A DNA stretch of 64,000 nucleotides, taken from positions 1 to 64,000 of the forward strand of contig JAKSDA010000034.1 in the NCBI GenBank assembly GCA_022360315.1, read 5' to 3'. This document shows, in pieces, positions 47,240-56,932 of this stretch; positions within the stretch are counted from its first letter, which is position 1; every line of letters starts with the position of its first letter. The notes below the pieces were generated by a model. It was not told the DNA's origin. It searched no databases and worked only from the letters and a program-made list of their open reading frames with translations. The translations under genes and the position numbers were made by a program. This stretch comes from Pseudomonadota bacterium. GTDB taxonomy: Bacteria > Myxococcota_A > Polyangia > Haliangiales > Haliangiaceae.

Positions 47240-48277
47240 TCAGCGATGATTCGCGACCGTTGGAGGAATGATATCGCCCGACGCCTGCATGCTCAGGGCC
47301 TCGGGATGGGCAGTGTAGTGGCTGCGCACGACGTGGGCCAGCGCCCGCTTGGTGTCATCGCTTACTGGACAGGGCGACTCGTCGGGCAAAGCATCGACAA
47401 GGCCGGATAATAATGCATCCTGGGGCGGCTGGAGTCTGGGTTGCCATGACGCCAGAAGCCGGCGATCGATGTGAGATGGCAGAGAGCCGAGAATGCCGAC
47501 GTCGTTTTGATCGTGAACCAAAAGACCCGATGTGGTGCCGCGATCGAGAGTGAGAACCTGGAAGAAATAAGCCGTGTGATAGGCGAGCTGGCCGGCGCGG
47601 TCCTCTTCGGTGGGCTCGGGATATCGGTCGAGAGCATGCCGCAAGAGGTCGGTATAACAATCGATTGCCGCCTTTCCCACGGCCCGGGCCAGATTTTGAT
47701 CGGCCTGCGGATCATCACTGTAATAGTTTTCGAGATAAAAATGGCTCACCCCGCGATGGCGCTCGAGGGCCGGAATGTAAAAATAGCGATCGCCCTGGGC
47801 ACTGGCGTGCTGGTATTGCTCGGGCGCGGCCTCTTGCAGTGCCCCGGCAAACGCTTCTCTGGCCGCTGTCGCCGGGATGGCCGGATTGAGATCAGCCATG
47901 ATGCGCCAGTAACCGGTGCCATCGCGCATTTCGGTCCAGCTGATATGGATGTGCACAGACGGACCGTGCGGATTGTGCGGATGAATGATGGTGGATAGCG
48001 CGGTCGCCGAGCTCAATCGCTTGCTCGGATCATCGTTGTAATGTACCTGGGACACGTTGACCGAGGCCCGATTGAATATCATCGTATCACCGGTTGCGTA
48101 GCGCACACCGCCACCATGCCGACCCTGGTCGCGCAGCCATTCAATGGCCTCGAATCGCCGGTCCACGCCCGCAGCTCGACTCAGGTCATCGAGCTGGTCG
48201 ACAAACCGCTTTTGCAAGAATTCCACCAGTGTCCTGGCCTTTGATGCATTGGGAGAAGTTGGGTTGACTGGTGCCAC
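47240..48277 (-). CDS. hemF: Aerobic coproporphyrinogen III oxidase-like protein (HemF)
   Basis: 345 residues. Family landmarks: 'SVNVSQVHY', 'STIIHPHNPHGPSVHIHISW' (equivalent to the 'xxVIHPxNPHxPTVHxNxRY' signature), 'ERHRGVSHFYLENY', and near the end 'TLDRGTTSGLLVHDQNDVGI', matching the 'YDRGTxFGL...ESILMSLPP' block. The reaction is O2-dependent decarboxylation of coproporphyrinogen III to protoporphyrinogen IX in haem synthesis. It is longer than the usual ~300 residues and differs at many otherwise fixed positions (for instance His-Ile-His for the common His-Ala-Asn), so a divergent function is possible. No other haem genes are adjacent. Confidence 0.8.
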   Translation of the reverse strand: MAPVNPTSPNASKARTLVEFLQKRFVDQLDDLSRAAGVDRRFEAIEWLRDQGRHGGGVRYATGDTMIFNRASVNVSQVHYNDDPSKRLSSATALSTIIHPHNPHGPSVHIHISWTEMRDGTGYWRIMADLNPAIPATAAREAFAGALQEAAPEQYQHASAQGDRYFYIPALERHRGVSHFYLENYYSDDPQADQNLARAVGKAAIDCYTDLLRHALDRYPEPTEEDRAGQLAYHTAYFFQVLTLDRGTTSGLLVHDQNDVGILGSLPSHIDRRLLASWQPRLQPPQDALLSGLVDALPDESPCPVSDDTKRALAHVVRSHYTAHPEALSMQASGDIIPPTVANHR

Positions 48278-48328
48278 GACAGAACCATATCCCAGCCCGT
48301 GCCATCGCGTCTCGCGAATAATCTGCGC

Positions 48329-49627
48329 TCATTGCCCGGCTGTCGCACTCGGGCGCAGGCGTATGATCTGAATCATGAGGACGGCGAAAAAAATGGTCGC
48401 ACCGGTGGCAAAGATGAGCAGAGCCGCGTCTAGACGCCCAGCGATCACCAGGACGACAAATACACTGAGAAAAAAATCGCGGCGCAGTACTTTGGGTAAA
48501 TTGGCGACTATGCGGTGCAAGAGCGACCGCTCGTCCTCATCGGGCGGTACCTCGGGCGGCCCCTGAAATGCCCAGGGAATCGCCGCGAGGTCGCCCGAAT
48601 CGTACACTTTGAGCAAGAAATAATACTGAGTGCTCTGCGTGGTGACAAACGCGATCACCGCTATGGCGCCGACCGGGAGCGCCCAGGCAATACCGGCCTG
48701 ATGTAAATTAACCGAGGCTCCGATGAGAAAAAACACGTTGCCAGCATCATCGGTCACTGTATCCATCCATTGACCGAGACGCGACCCCTGGTATTTGAGA
48801 CGGGATAACTCACCATCGCAGCCATCGAGTAGCGAACCGAACTCGAAAAGAAGAATACCCACCACTGCGGCAGCATATCCGCCTTGGGCCATGACAATGC
48901 CGCCACACAGCGCCGATAAAAAACACACCGCAGTGATGTGATTGGGTTTGATCGGTGTTCTGCACAGATAGTGCGATAAGAACAGCGAAAAACGTCGATT
49001 GAGCCAGCGCGACATCAAGCCGTCGCCAATTTTGCGCAGCGAGGTCACGAGCAATCGCTCGGCCTGGCGCAGGGAACGCCGATCGTGAGCCGCAATGGTA
49101 AACCCGCGCCAGGGCGGCTTGACCTCGGTCATTGTGCCGGCAGCGGCCAGACTGGCGATCTCATCGGCAATGCCGCCGTCTCGCCCGGCTGCGGCGCAAA
49201 GCCGGGACGCGACCCGGCGAGAGACAACAAAGGCGCCGTCGTGCTCGTCACCGCGCAGCCTGACCGCAGAGGCCGTCCGCTCTGCTGCTTGGGCAAGGAC
49301 TGTGGGCGTGTCGCGGTGAAAGATCCGATCGCCGCGAACGACCAGGATCGCATCATCGCTCGAATCGCCGCTGGCCCCGGGCGGCTCGGTCACCAGTTCA
49401 AACCTGCGCCCGGCCATTCTCGAATCCGCTGCAATTGCGCTCAGATCGGGCAGGTCGCCTGGCCCAACCCAGAACACGGTGATGCGCTCGATGCCCGCAG
49501 CACTGAGCGCACACGCTTGACGGAGCAAATGCGGCAATCCGGCAACCGCAGCCAACGGCTGGGGATAGACGTCCCGTCCGTCCAGTCGCCCGGCAATGAT
49601 CCATCCTTCGCGCGGTTTTTTGCTCAT
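48329..49627 (-). CDS. Nucleotidyltransferase-like/CDP-alcohol phosphatidyltransferase fusion
   Basis: 432 residues from ATG (complement 49625-49627). The N-terminal 200 residues look like a degenerate sugar-phosphate nucleotidyltransferase ('GLPHLLRQACALSAAGIERI', 'DDAILVVRGDRIFHRDTP') without the usual GxGTRxxP glycine loop. The C-terminal membrane domain has the CDP-alcohol phosphotransferase signature: 'LLDGCDGELSRLKYQGSRLG' followed by 'QWMDTVTDD' (D-x2-D-G-x2-[A/S]-R-x8-G-x3-D-x3-D), with about five hydrophobic helices around it. The same pairing occurs in inositol-1-phosphate cytidylyltransferase/di-myo-inositol-phosphate synthases, so a polyol-phosphate lipid or solute is plausible. 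The missing N-terminal loop makes self-supplied CDP-alcohol doubtful. Confidence 0.8.
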   Translation of the reverse strand: MSKKPREGWIIAGRLDGRDVYPQPLAAVAGLPHLLRQACALSAAGIERITVFWVGPGDLPDLSAIAADSRMAGRRFELVTEPPGASGDSSDDAILVVRGDRIFHRDTPTVLAQAAERTASAVRLRGDEHDGAFVVSRRVASRLCAAAGRDGGIADEIASLAAAGTMTEVKPPWRGFTIAAHDRRSLRQAERLLVTSLRKIGDGLMSRWLNRRFSLFLSHYLCRTPIKPNHITAVCFLSALCGGIVMAQGGYAAAVVGILLFEFGSLLDGCDGELSRLKYQGSRLGQWMDTVTDDAGNVFFLIGASVNLHQAGIAWALPVGAIAVIAFVTTQSTQYYFLLKVYDSGDLAAIPWAFQGPPEVPPDEDERSLLHRIVANLPKVLRRDFFLSVFVVLVIAGRLDAALLIFATGATIFFAVLMIQIIRLRPSATAGQ

Positions 49628-49883
49628 AGTTCCGATGTATGGGCCGAGTACCCACGCCGGCACGGTAGCTCTGGTGTGGCAGAGGTTCCAGAGTCCATTG
49701 TCAAAATCGGACCGAGTCGGGACGCGCATCGCCAACCGTCGAATAGCCGGCCGACCGTCCGCGCAGACCGGATGGCCCGAAACGGCTGGGTGGCAGCTTT
49801 TTCGCGGGCCGAACAGCCCGAAACGACCGGGCGGTGGGATCCTCATGAACAAAAAAAACCAACTACTTGCGAGAGGCTTCAGG

Positions 49884-52883
49884 TCAGGCTGGCGAACCGG
49901 TGTCGCACAGCTCACTCATGCGTTGGAGCCAGCCCTGGGCCAGGCGTCGACCGAGGTGCCGGTCGGCATCGGTGAGTGTGCTGTAAGCCGCTTCGCGGGT
50001 CAGGCAATGAGCAAACCTGTACTCTTGCTCATCGCTGAAATGACTGGAGGGAGAGGCGATGATAAGCCCTTTGTCGGTGAGTTTCCTCAGCCAGTGGACG
50101 GTCGTCGCGCGGTCGTCGAGGAGTTCGGCCACTCCGCCTGACCAGAATGACTCGCCGAAGACACTGGCCGCACGCAACACCTGGCGTGCGTTGGGATGGA
50201 GTTTGTGAATTTGCACCAACCTCATGGCGATCGCGGTCTCGGGGGTGTCATTGTGCCCGGCAGCCGCAGCTCGGGCCAGCTCCTCGAGATAGAACGGGTT
50301 ACCGTCGGCGTGCTCGACCAACGCGGCCACACGCTCATCGGGAGCTTCGTCACCTAGCATGGTGCGGACCATCCGGTCAGCCGCGCGCCGGCTCAACCGG
50401 CCCAGACGCATATTGGTAATTCCGTAATCGCCAGAAAACTGGCTATTGTCGTCACCGGTATCAGACCGCCCAAACGCCAGCAACATCAGCGGACGCTCGG
50501 CCAGGGTGCGCAGCGCGCAATCGAGTAGCTCGAGGCTAGCTCGATCTACCCAGTGCAGGTCATCGACGACGAGAAGCATGGGGCGATTGCGGGTTTCGGC
50601 GTCGAGCAGCTCGATGCACGCCCGGCGCAATTGCTCGCTCATGAGATCTGCATTGCGCCGCGCTGCTTCCAGCTGAACGTATTCCGGGCTCCAGTTCGGC
50701 GGCCCCGGGACTAGTTGGCTCTGGCCCGGAGGATCTGGCTGACTGCGGATCGGCGGGGACGTCGGGACGATCAGCTCGCCGAGAAACGCGGCCACGCGGT
50801 CCGCGTCCCGAGCCGCAACGTGGCGTGTCACCCGATCGCGCACAATGCGGCGACTGACCGAGGCCGGCTGATCCGGAACGATCCCGAGAAGAGATCGCAC
50901 AGCTTGTGCCATGAGATGGAACGGCGAATCGGCTTGCGGCGAATCGGGCTGGGCCAGACAGATCGTGACCTCGTCCTCGCGTTTGGCCACACTTGCGAGA
51001 AACTCGCGGCACAATCGTGATTTGCCCGATCCCGGCGGACCGATCACGAGTACTCGATGTGCGCTCCGATCCTCGACGCATTCATCCAGGATGGCGGTGA
51101 GCCGTTTGAGCTCGCGGTTGCGGCCGACAAAGAGCGTATCTGATCGGGCCAGCGTCTGCACCGATGCGTGCCGCTCGTCATACAAGAGTAGCCCTTGCCG
51201 GGTTGCGTCTGCCATCTCGAAGCGCGGCCCGAGAAGTGAAGCGGTGAGTTTGTCGATGCGTATCGGATTTGGCTGTGAACCAATGGGGGATGGCGAGCCT
51301 TCGGCCTTGCTCAGCAGTTTGACGGCTCGGTCGAAAACTCGGCCAACCAGCTGGTTTTCGCCTACGATCCCATTGCCGCTGGATATCGCCAGGAGCGCGC
51401 CGGGGAGCTCTTCGCGCAATCGCAGCGCGCAGCGCGCAGCGTTGGCGGTCAGGTCGGCCGCAGTGGCATTGGCGATGGTGCGGCCGGCAACACCGCTGTC
51501 CACAACTGCGACAATGGAGCCGTCGCCGAGGGCATGGCAGGTGGCCGCAAATGGTCGCAACTGGCGTGCGATGTGCTGCAGCCACGCAGCGGGTACCGCG
51601 TATTCGACCGACCCGGCGGCCAGCAGGGTCGGCGATCGGCCGACCGCTTCGGCCCCATCGCTCCTCACCGCATCCGGACCAAGTGGCACGGTTTGCGGAT
51701 CGCCGACACCGTCGAGTTGTGGACCGTACGGCACCGGACCAGGCGAGGCACAACTCCCGGGCGCATCGAATGCGCCGTTTTTTCTAGCATCTCGTGCTGG
51801 CGCAACATGCCCGACACTCGGTTTTGGCGATAGATGCAAGGCGGAATCATGCAGCGTTTCACGACCGGCCATGCCGGAGGCGCAGCTCGCTGGACCACTG
51901 CGCGGGCGATACGCTTCCAGCCATAACCCCGATGGGTCGCCAACCGAATCAGATAGCCCGGTGGCCATCGCGAGCACGACGTGGACGAGCCGCTGCTCCG
52001 AGTCGCTGAGCGCCGAACGGCCGGGCAGGGTCAATGGCCGCGGGCTCGCGTGTTCATCATGGTACAGAGCTCCGAGCTGTCGGATCGCGGTTGCGACGAC
52101 ACTGCTCGTCGGCCGGTTGTGGGGCTGTTTGGCCAACATGCGGCCGATCAGCGCGTCGAGTGGCCCTGGTACAGCTGGCACCAGTTCGCGCAGCGCGGGC
52201 GGCTGCTCGACCAAAATCCGGCTGAACACCGCCATGGCTTCTTTGGCGGCAAATGCGGGATTTCCGGTGAGGCATTCGTAGAGCACGCAGCCGAGCGAGA
52301 AGACGTCGGTACGCGGATTTAAGTGCCGCACACAGCGTACCTGCTCCGGGGACATATAAGCGGGGGTTCCATTGCGAGTCCCGGGCTGAGTCAGCGTGGG
52401 CGTATGGGCCGCCCATCGCGCAATTCCAAAGTCCAGAAGCTTGGCCTCAGCCACTTCGCCATTGGACAAGAAAATGTTCGCTGGTTTGACATCGCGGTGC
52501 ACGATGCGCATCGAGTGCAAAAAGGTCAGCGCCGAGGTGATCCGCTCGGCCAGAATCAGCGTTTCGGTAATGGTGAGCGGCTGGCGGGATACTCGAGAAC
52601 TGAGATCCTCGCCGTCCAGCCATTCCATGACCAGGAACCGCTGTTCCCGGTCGGTGACTCCGCTGTCGAGATAACGCACGATGGCGGGATGATGGAGTTC
52701 GTGGAGCAGTTTGCTCTCGCGGGCAAATCGCTGGTCGAGATGCTCGGATCGCACCTGCAGTACTTTGAAAGCGACTGTACAACCCTCTCGTTGATCTCGC
52801 GCTTTATATACTGAGGCCATGCCACCAGAACCGGCCAGGGCTTCGATGACATAGCGACCCGCAACGACTGTGCCAGGCTGCAT
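49884..52883 (-). CDS. Ser/Thr kinase/pseudo-cyclase/AAA ATPase signalling protein
   Basis: 999 residues. Residues of about 10-270 are a full eukaryotic-type kinase: 'LAGSGGMASVYKARD', the Lys in 'VAFKVLQ', 'HRDVKPANIFL', 'LLDFGIAR' and 'GTPAYMSPEQ'. After a low-complexity linker, about 425-570 resembles a class III nucleotide cyclase ('LGDGSIVAVVDSG', 'LVGRVFDRAVKLLSKAEG') lacking the metal Asp residues. About 585 onwards 'FVGRNRELKRLTAILDECVE' opens a STAND-like AAA ATPase with 'VIGPPGSGKSRLC' (Walker A) and 'PMLLVVDDLHWVDRASLELL' (Walker B). Relatives usually continue with 300-400 residues of TPR; this one ends soon after the winged-helix region, so it is a short or truncated form. Cytosolic signalling; partners unknown. 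Confidence 0.88.
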   Translation of the reverse strand: MQPGTVVAGRYVIEALAGSGGMASVYKARDQREGCTVAFKVLQVRSEHLDQRFARESKLLHELHHPAIVRYLDSGVTDREQRFLVMEWLDGEDLSSRVSRQPLTITETLILAERITSALTFLHSMRIVHRDVKPANIFLSNGEVAEAKLLDFGIARWAAHTPTLTQPGTRNGTPAYMSPEQVRCVRHLNPRTDVFSLGCVLYECLTGNPAFAAKEAMAVFSRILVEQPPALRELVPAVPGPLDALIGRMLAKQPHNRPTSSVVATAIRQLGALYHDEHASPRPLTLPGRSALSDSEQRLVHVVLAMATGLSDSVGDPSGLWLEAYRPRSGPASCASGMAGRETLHDSALHLSPKPSVGHVAPARDARKNGAFDAPGSCASPGPVPYGPQLDGVGDPQTVPLGPDAVRSDGAEAVGRSPTLLAAGSVEYAVPAAWLQHIARQLRPFAATCHALGDGSIVAVVDSGVAGRTIANATAADLTANAARCALRLREELPGALLAISSGNGIVGENQLVGRVFDRAVKLLSKAEGSPSPIGSQPNPIRIDKLTASLLGPRFEMADATRQGLLLYDERHASVQTLARSDTLFVGRNRELKRLTAILDECVEDRSAHRVLVIGPPGSGKSRLCREFLASVAKREDEVTICLAQPDSPQADSPFHLMAQAVRSLLGIVPDQPASVSRRIVRDRVTRHVAARDADRVAAFLGELIVPTSPPIRSQPDPPGQSQLVPGPPNWSPEYVQLEAARRNADLMSEQLRRACIELLDAETRNRPMLLVVDDLHWVDRASLELLDCALRTLAERPLMLLAFGRSDTGDDNSQFSGDYGITNMRLGRLSRRAADRMVRTMLGDEAPDERVAALVEHADGNPFYLEELARAAAAGHNDTPETAIAMRLVQIHKLHPNARQVLRAASVFGESFWSGGVAELLDDRATTVHWLRKLTDKGLIIASPSSHFSDEQEYRFAHCLTREAAYSTLTDADRHLGRRLAQGWLQRMSELCDTGSPA

Positions 52884-53737
52884 CGGTAAACTACATTATG
52901 TGATTAGCTTGCCATTGTCATCAATTGTTTTTTTTGCGATCAGTATCAATGTGTTTTTTCCGACCACACGGTACACGGTACAAGGCAATATCGGTTCGAT
53001 ATGAGTCAAAAAGCCGCCATGACCGGCAAATAACTCGGTCTGGAACGTATCGCAGTATTGGACAAGCGATACTCGGCTTATATGTACGTCATATTGATAA
53101 ATAAATAGTTTGTTTGCAGCGAAGAATGGTAATTCTGCATCGAATCAGCAAAGGCGTGCCATACCGTTTCCGAATCGAGGTGAGGACGCCTTGTATGATG
53201 CCGAGACGCGGCCTCTGCCCAGGTCGAGAGGAGCGCATTGTACCGGTCGGGGCCGGCGTGCAACCGGATCGACGCGCCGCTTGGCTGCCGGCGGGAGACG
53301 GCCAGAGTGTCCACCCCGACCCTGATGCGAACCGACACCGCAGGTGCGACGCCACTCATGACCGGGTCGCTGGCTCGGCCATTTCCCGACCCGGTGTCCC
53401 GAGCCCGCACCGGGCGGAGCCTGCACCGGCAGCCCGGACGACGTGCCGCTGTGCAGTGTCCGCCGGCGATGTGGCCGGTTGGCAGAATGTGGCAGTATCC
53501 GGCGCTGTCGAGAAAACGCCTTGCCTCTGGTGACGGATCGCGTAGGGTACGGCAACCGGGATTATTCAACGCAAGAAACCAAGTACCAGATGGTCCGACC
53601 CAGGCACGCATCGGATTGTGACATCCCGGTAGCGGTGCAATGCTGCTGTGCTCGAGCCGGGTTCCGGGACCACCCGGCCTGCACAGCCGGAGATTAGACT
53701 GCATTCGCCCCTGTTTCCCACCACGTACGAGCTTGCA
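52884..53737. other. 854-bp region between kinase and Omp85 genes, no supported gene
   Basis: The first 220 bp (52884-53100) are AT-rich and should contain the leftward promoter of the kinase gene. The GC-rich remainder (53100-53737) is open in several frames on both strands at once, but none has a recognisable domain, start site or convincing composition. The open minus-strand frame continues antisense through the Omp85 gene, which points to base composition rather than coding. Confidence 0.45.
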
Positions 53738-55072
53738 ATGAACCAAAGCTTGAATCCCTACTGGAACACACGTCGACATCTGCCCCGGGTGGGTTCCGCA
53801 CTCCTGGCCGTGGTCTTTGCCTTTTTGCCGTCCAGCCTGTTCGCCCAGCCACAGCCGGCGACGCGAGCAACTGTCGCGACTGCATTGTCCGAGCCGACCT
53901 GGGTCGACAATGCAACGAACGCGTTCGAGGTTGTCGCGGTTCGTTCGCGCGGCAACAAGAGAACCCATCACTCGGTGATCCTCCGCGCTGCGGCGATCGA
54001 ACCGGGGGCCCGTCTGACCGAGAGCGATCTGGCCGAGGTTCGGCAGCGAGTGATGAACTTGCGCCTGTTCAGCAAAGTCACGGCGCGACGGGAGAAAACC
54101 ACTCGGGGCGATGTCCTGGTCATTGAAGTGGCCGAGCGCTGGACTCTGATTCCCCTGCCCATGGTGGTGGGAAGCGGAGACGGTGTGACCGTGGGCGGAG
54201 TACTGTTCGAGATGAATCTGTTCGGCCGCAACAAACAGCTGGCCCTGGGCGGAAATTTCTCCGACCGAGGTAGCCAATTCTTCGCGTTTTATCAGGATCC
54301 CGCAGTTTTTGGAACTCGTTTCATCGGCCAGCTTTCTGCCAGATACTACACAGGCCCCAAAAAGCGCTACGAGTCGGAAACGGTCATCGACGCCTTTGAA
54401 GATCGATCTGCAACCGTATCCCTTTTGGGCGGCTATCGTTTGACCAAGCACGCGAGCCTTTTGGTCGGAGCGTTCGCCGACTTTGGCAGCACGGAGGTGT
54501 ACGGAGACTTCATGCCTCCACCCGAGCGAGAAACCATCTTCGGCCCGCAGATCCGCTTGCGCTACGACGGTCAGAACTACAAGATCATCGCCAACGAGGG
54601 GCTTCGTATGGAAGCTCGGTATCGGCATGGATTGCAGTCGCCGCGCGATGTCGCGATGCTGGATATCCAGAGCAACCTGGGCCGAATCCTGCCCTGGAAT
54701 CACTCGCTAAGCCTGTCACTCGGCTTTCATCTCCGCCGCGGCGATCACTTTCTCGATGCCCTGATCCTGGGCGGAATGGCCGGCACTCGTGGGTTCCATG
54801 AGCAAGGCCTGTGGGTCGAAACCGCTGCACTGTCCACGGTGGAGTACGCAATTCCCCTGTTTGGCGCTCTCGGCGGTACATGGACCTTTGCCGCGTTTGT
54901 AGACGGCGGGGTTACGGAATGGAATGACGACACCCAGACGTTTATAACTCCGGGTATCGGATTGGGATTCTTCCTCAAGAATGTTGCCATTCCCGCGGTT
55001 GGTATCGACCTGTCCTACAGCATCGACGAAGGAGAGGTCTTTCCCAGCGCTGCCATCGGGTTGGCCATGTAG
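53738..55072 (+). CDS. Omp85/BamA-like outer-membrane barrel protein with one POTRA domain
   Basis: 444 residues from ATG 53738. A Sec signal peptide (to about 37, 'LPSSLFAQPQ'). Residues of about 60-130 are a POTRA-type domain ('FEVVAVRSRGNKRTHHSVIL', 'LTESDLAEVRQRVMNLRLFS'). The rest alternates short beta-strands ('LIPLPMVVGSGDGVTVGGVL', 'GGMAGTRGFHEQGLWVETAA') and ends in Met after a strand-like 'SAAIGLAM', as expected for a barrel. 'GTRGF' resembles the (V/I)RG(F/Y) lid-loop signature of Omp85 proteins. It may help insert or transport proteins or lipids across the outer membrane. No Bam partners nearby. It converges closely (7 bp) on the ABC permease gene. Confidence 0.8.
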   Translation: MNQSLNPYWNTRRHLPRVGSALLAVVFAFLPSSLFAQPQPATRATVATALSEPTWVDNATNAFEVVAVRSRGNKRTHHSVILRAAAIEPGARLTESDLAEVRQRVMNLRLFSKVTARREKTTRGDVLVIEVAERWTLIPLPMVVGSGDGVTVGGVLFEMNLFGRNKQLALGGNFSDRGSQFFAFYQDPAVFGTRFIGQLSARYYTGPKKRYESETVIDAFEDRSATVSLLGGYRLTKHASLLVGAFADFGSTEVYGDFMPPPERETIFGPQIRLRYDGQNYKIIANEGLRMEARYRHGLQSPRDVAMLDIQSNLGRILPWNHSLSLSLGFHLRRGDHFLDALILGGMAGTRGFHEQGLWVETAALSTVEYAIPLFGALGGTWTFAAFVDGGVTEWNDDTQTFITPGIGLGFFLKNVAIPAVGIDLSYSIDEGEVFPSAAIGLAM

Positions 55073-55079
55073 TAGCCGG

Positions 55080-55931
55080 TCAGCCCTTGGTCGCGCCGAG
55101 AGTAAGGCCAGCGATGAAGTGGCGCTGCATGGCGAAAAAGAGCGCCACAGGCGGTAGAGCGGCAATGATCGAGCCGGCGCTGATCAATTGCCACGAAGCG
55201 AGCCACTGCCCTTTCAAAGCGGAGAGACCGACAGTGATCGGCCGGGCGTGGTCGCCCTGGACCATGACGAGTGCCCAGAAATAGTCGTTCCACACAAACG
55301 TGAAGATCAGCACGGCCAGAGCGGCGAGCGCCGGCCTGACCAGGGGCAGGACAACATTCCAGAACACGCGCAGCTCCGAGGCGCCATCGACCCGGGCGGC
55401 CTCGATCAGCTCGACGGGAAGGGCAGCGATGAAGTTGCGCATGAACAGGGTACAGAATCCCGCCTGAAAGGCGATGTGAAACGAGATCAAGGCCGAGTAA
55501 CTATCGTAAATACCCAGTTCGACTGCCAGGTCCCGGACCGGGATCATGAGAATCTGGAAGGGAATGAAATTGCCGGCCACGAACATGGCAAAAAGTAATA
55601 TGTTGCCGCGAAACCGATAGACAGCAAAAGCAAATCCGGCCAGCGTGCTGATGGCGATGGAACCGATGACTGCCGGTATGGTGACGACAAAGCTGTTGAT
55701 GAGATAGCGGGCCATGGGCGAGCCCTCGAAGATGGCGCTGTAGTTCTCCCACAGCTGCCATTCGGTTGGCCAGCCCCAGTAGTTGCCCTGGTTGATGTCG
55801 GCCAGTGAACGCACCGAGGTGAAAAAGATGGCGATGAGTGGCAGCAACCAGACGACCAGAGCAATCGGCAGGGCGACGCGGTAGAGAACTTGGACTCGCT
55901 TCGACGCATTGGCGATGGGTGTGGGAAACAT
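55080..55931 (-). CDS. Sugar ABC transporter permease (MalG/CUT1 type)
   Basis: 283 residues. ATG (complement 55929-55931) shares one base with the stop of the upstream permease gene. Six hydrophobic helices; the EAA loop for contacting the ATPase is 'EAARVDGASELRVFWNVVLP'. Length and helix pattern match the MalG-like subunit of carbohydrate importers. It forms an operon with the MalF-type permease and the binding lipoprotein upstream. The ATP-binding subunit must be encoded elsewhere, as is common for CUT1 systems that share an MsmX-like ATPase. Substrate not predictable. Confidence 0.93.
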   Translation of the reverse strand: MFPTPIANASKRVQVLYRVALPIALVVWLLPLIAIFFTSVRSLADINQGNYWGWPTEWQLWENYSAIFEGSPMARYLINSFVVTIPAVIGSIAISTLAGFAFAVYRFRGNILLFAMFVAGNFIPFQILMIPVRDLAVELGIYDSYSALISFHIAFQAGFCTLFMRNFIAALPVELIEAARVDGASELRVFWNVVLPLVRPALAALAVLIFTFVWNDYFWALVMVQGDHARPITVGLSALKGQWLASWQLISAGSIIAALPPVALFFAMQRHFIAGLTLGATKG

Positions 55932-56827
55932 CAGCGACCTCGCTCTTTGCTCAGCATGCGGCGGAGAAAGAACGCGATGTACACGTCCATGATGACAAAA
56001 AGCACTGTGGCAATGGCAGCGCCGTAGCCCATGCGGTAATTGCGTATAGCCTGATCGTACATGTAGTGGGCCATGACCGACGAGCTGCCGTACGGCCCGC
56101 CATCGGTCATGATGGAGACCAGGTCGAAACTGCGCAGCGCTCCGATCACGGTCACCACGATGGCAATAAACGTGGCCGGGCGCAGTTCGGGCAAGATGAT
56201 GTGCCACAACATGTTAAACGACCGCGCCCCGTCCATTTTGGCCGCCTCGACCACTGACGGGGAGACACTGTTGAGGCCGGTGAGATAGAGAATCATGCAG
56301 TAGGCGATCTGTGGCCACAGGCCGGCGATGATGATTCCGTACGTCACGTAGCGCTCGTCGGCCAGGATGGCAACCGGCTCGAGCCCAAACATTTTGAATC
56401 CCTCGCCGAGCAGCCCGAAACTGGGGTCCATGAACCAGGCAAAAACCAACCCGACAACGACTTGGCTGATCACGAAGGGGAAGAAAAAAAGCGCTTTTGC
56501 CAGACGAATCCCCCGTACCGTTTGGTTGAGAAAGAGCGCCAGGGCCAGGCCAATCGGCGGGGCCAACATGTACAGAACCAGCCAGATGACGTTGTTCTTG
56601 AGTGCGGTGTAGAACTGGTCGTCATCGAAGAGCTCGCGGTAGTTGTTCAGGCCAACCCAGGTTTTTTCGCCCAGCCCATCCCACTCATAAAAGCTCACCG
56701 CGATACTCTCAATGATCGGGTTGATGACAAACACCGCGAACATGAAGAGCGCGGGCGCCAGGAAAAGCCACGGTACAATTTGCATGCGGTACCGCCGCCA
56801 CAGAGCAGCAATAGGTGATTGGGTCAT
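55931..56827 (-). CDS. Sugar ABC transporter permease (MalF/CUT1 type)
   Basis: 298 residues with six helices. The first follows a basic start ('WRRYRMQIVPWLFLAPALFM') and the EAA loop reads 'EAAKMDGARSFNMLWHIILP'. The extracytoplasmic segment 'SFYEWDGLGEKTWVGLNNYR' is characteristic of MalF-like CUT1 permeases. It is translationally linked to the downstream MalG-type gene (1-nt stop/start overlap), and 105 bp separate it from the binding-protein gene. Confidence 0.93.
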   Translation of the reverse strand: MTQSPIAALWRRYRMQIVPWLFLAPALFMFAVFVINPIIESIAVSFYEWDGLGEKTWVGLNNYRELFDDDQFYTALKNNVIWLVLYMLAPPIGLALALFLNQTVRGIRLAKALFFFPFVISQVVVGLVFAWFMDPSFGLLGEGFKMFGLEPVAILADERYVTYGIIIAGLWPQIAYCMILYLTGLNSVSPSVVEAAKMDGARSFNMLWHIILPELRPATFIAIVVTVIGALRSFDLVSIMTDGGPYGSSSVMAHYMYDQAIRNYRMGYGAAIATVLFVIMDVYIAFFLRRMLSKERGR

Positions 56828-56932
56828 TGTGGACCTCGCCGTTGTCGATAGCTCCGCACTCGCTCAGTCCCGGGCAAAGAGAAACGCCTCGTCGAGCCAC
56901 CACGAATGCGTTTCTCTTTACTGCGTTTCGGT

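Noticed and set aside
49628..49915. N-terminal extension of the CDP-alcohol phosphotransferase fusion
   Set aside because: Ser/Arg-rich translation without homology; the Met at 49627 gives a sensible start.
53114..53533. Open plus-strand frame before the Omp85 gene
   Set aside because: Composition is random-looking (Arg/Pro/Cys-rich), with no ribosome binding site or family signal.
53078..54703. 541-codon open frame on the minus strand
   Set aside because: It is antisense to the Omp85-like gene, has no recognisable domain, and several other frames are open at the same place because of GC content.
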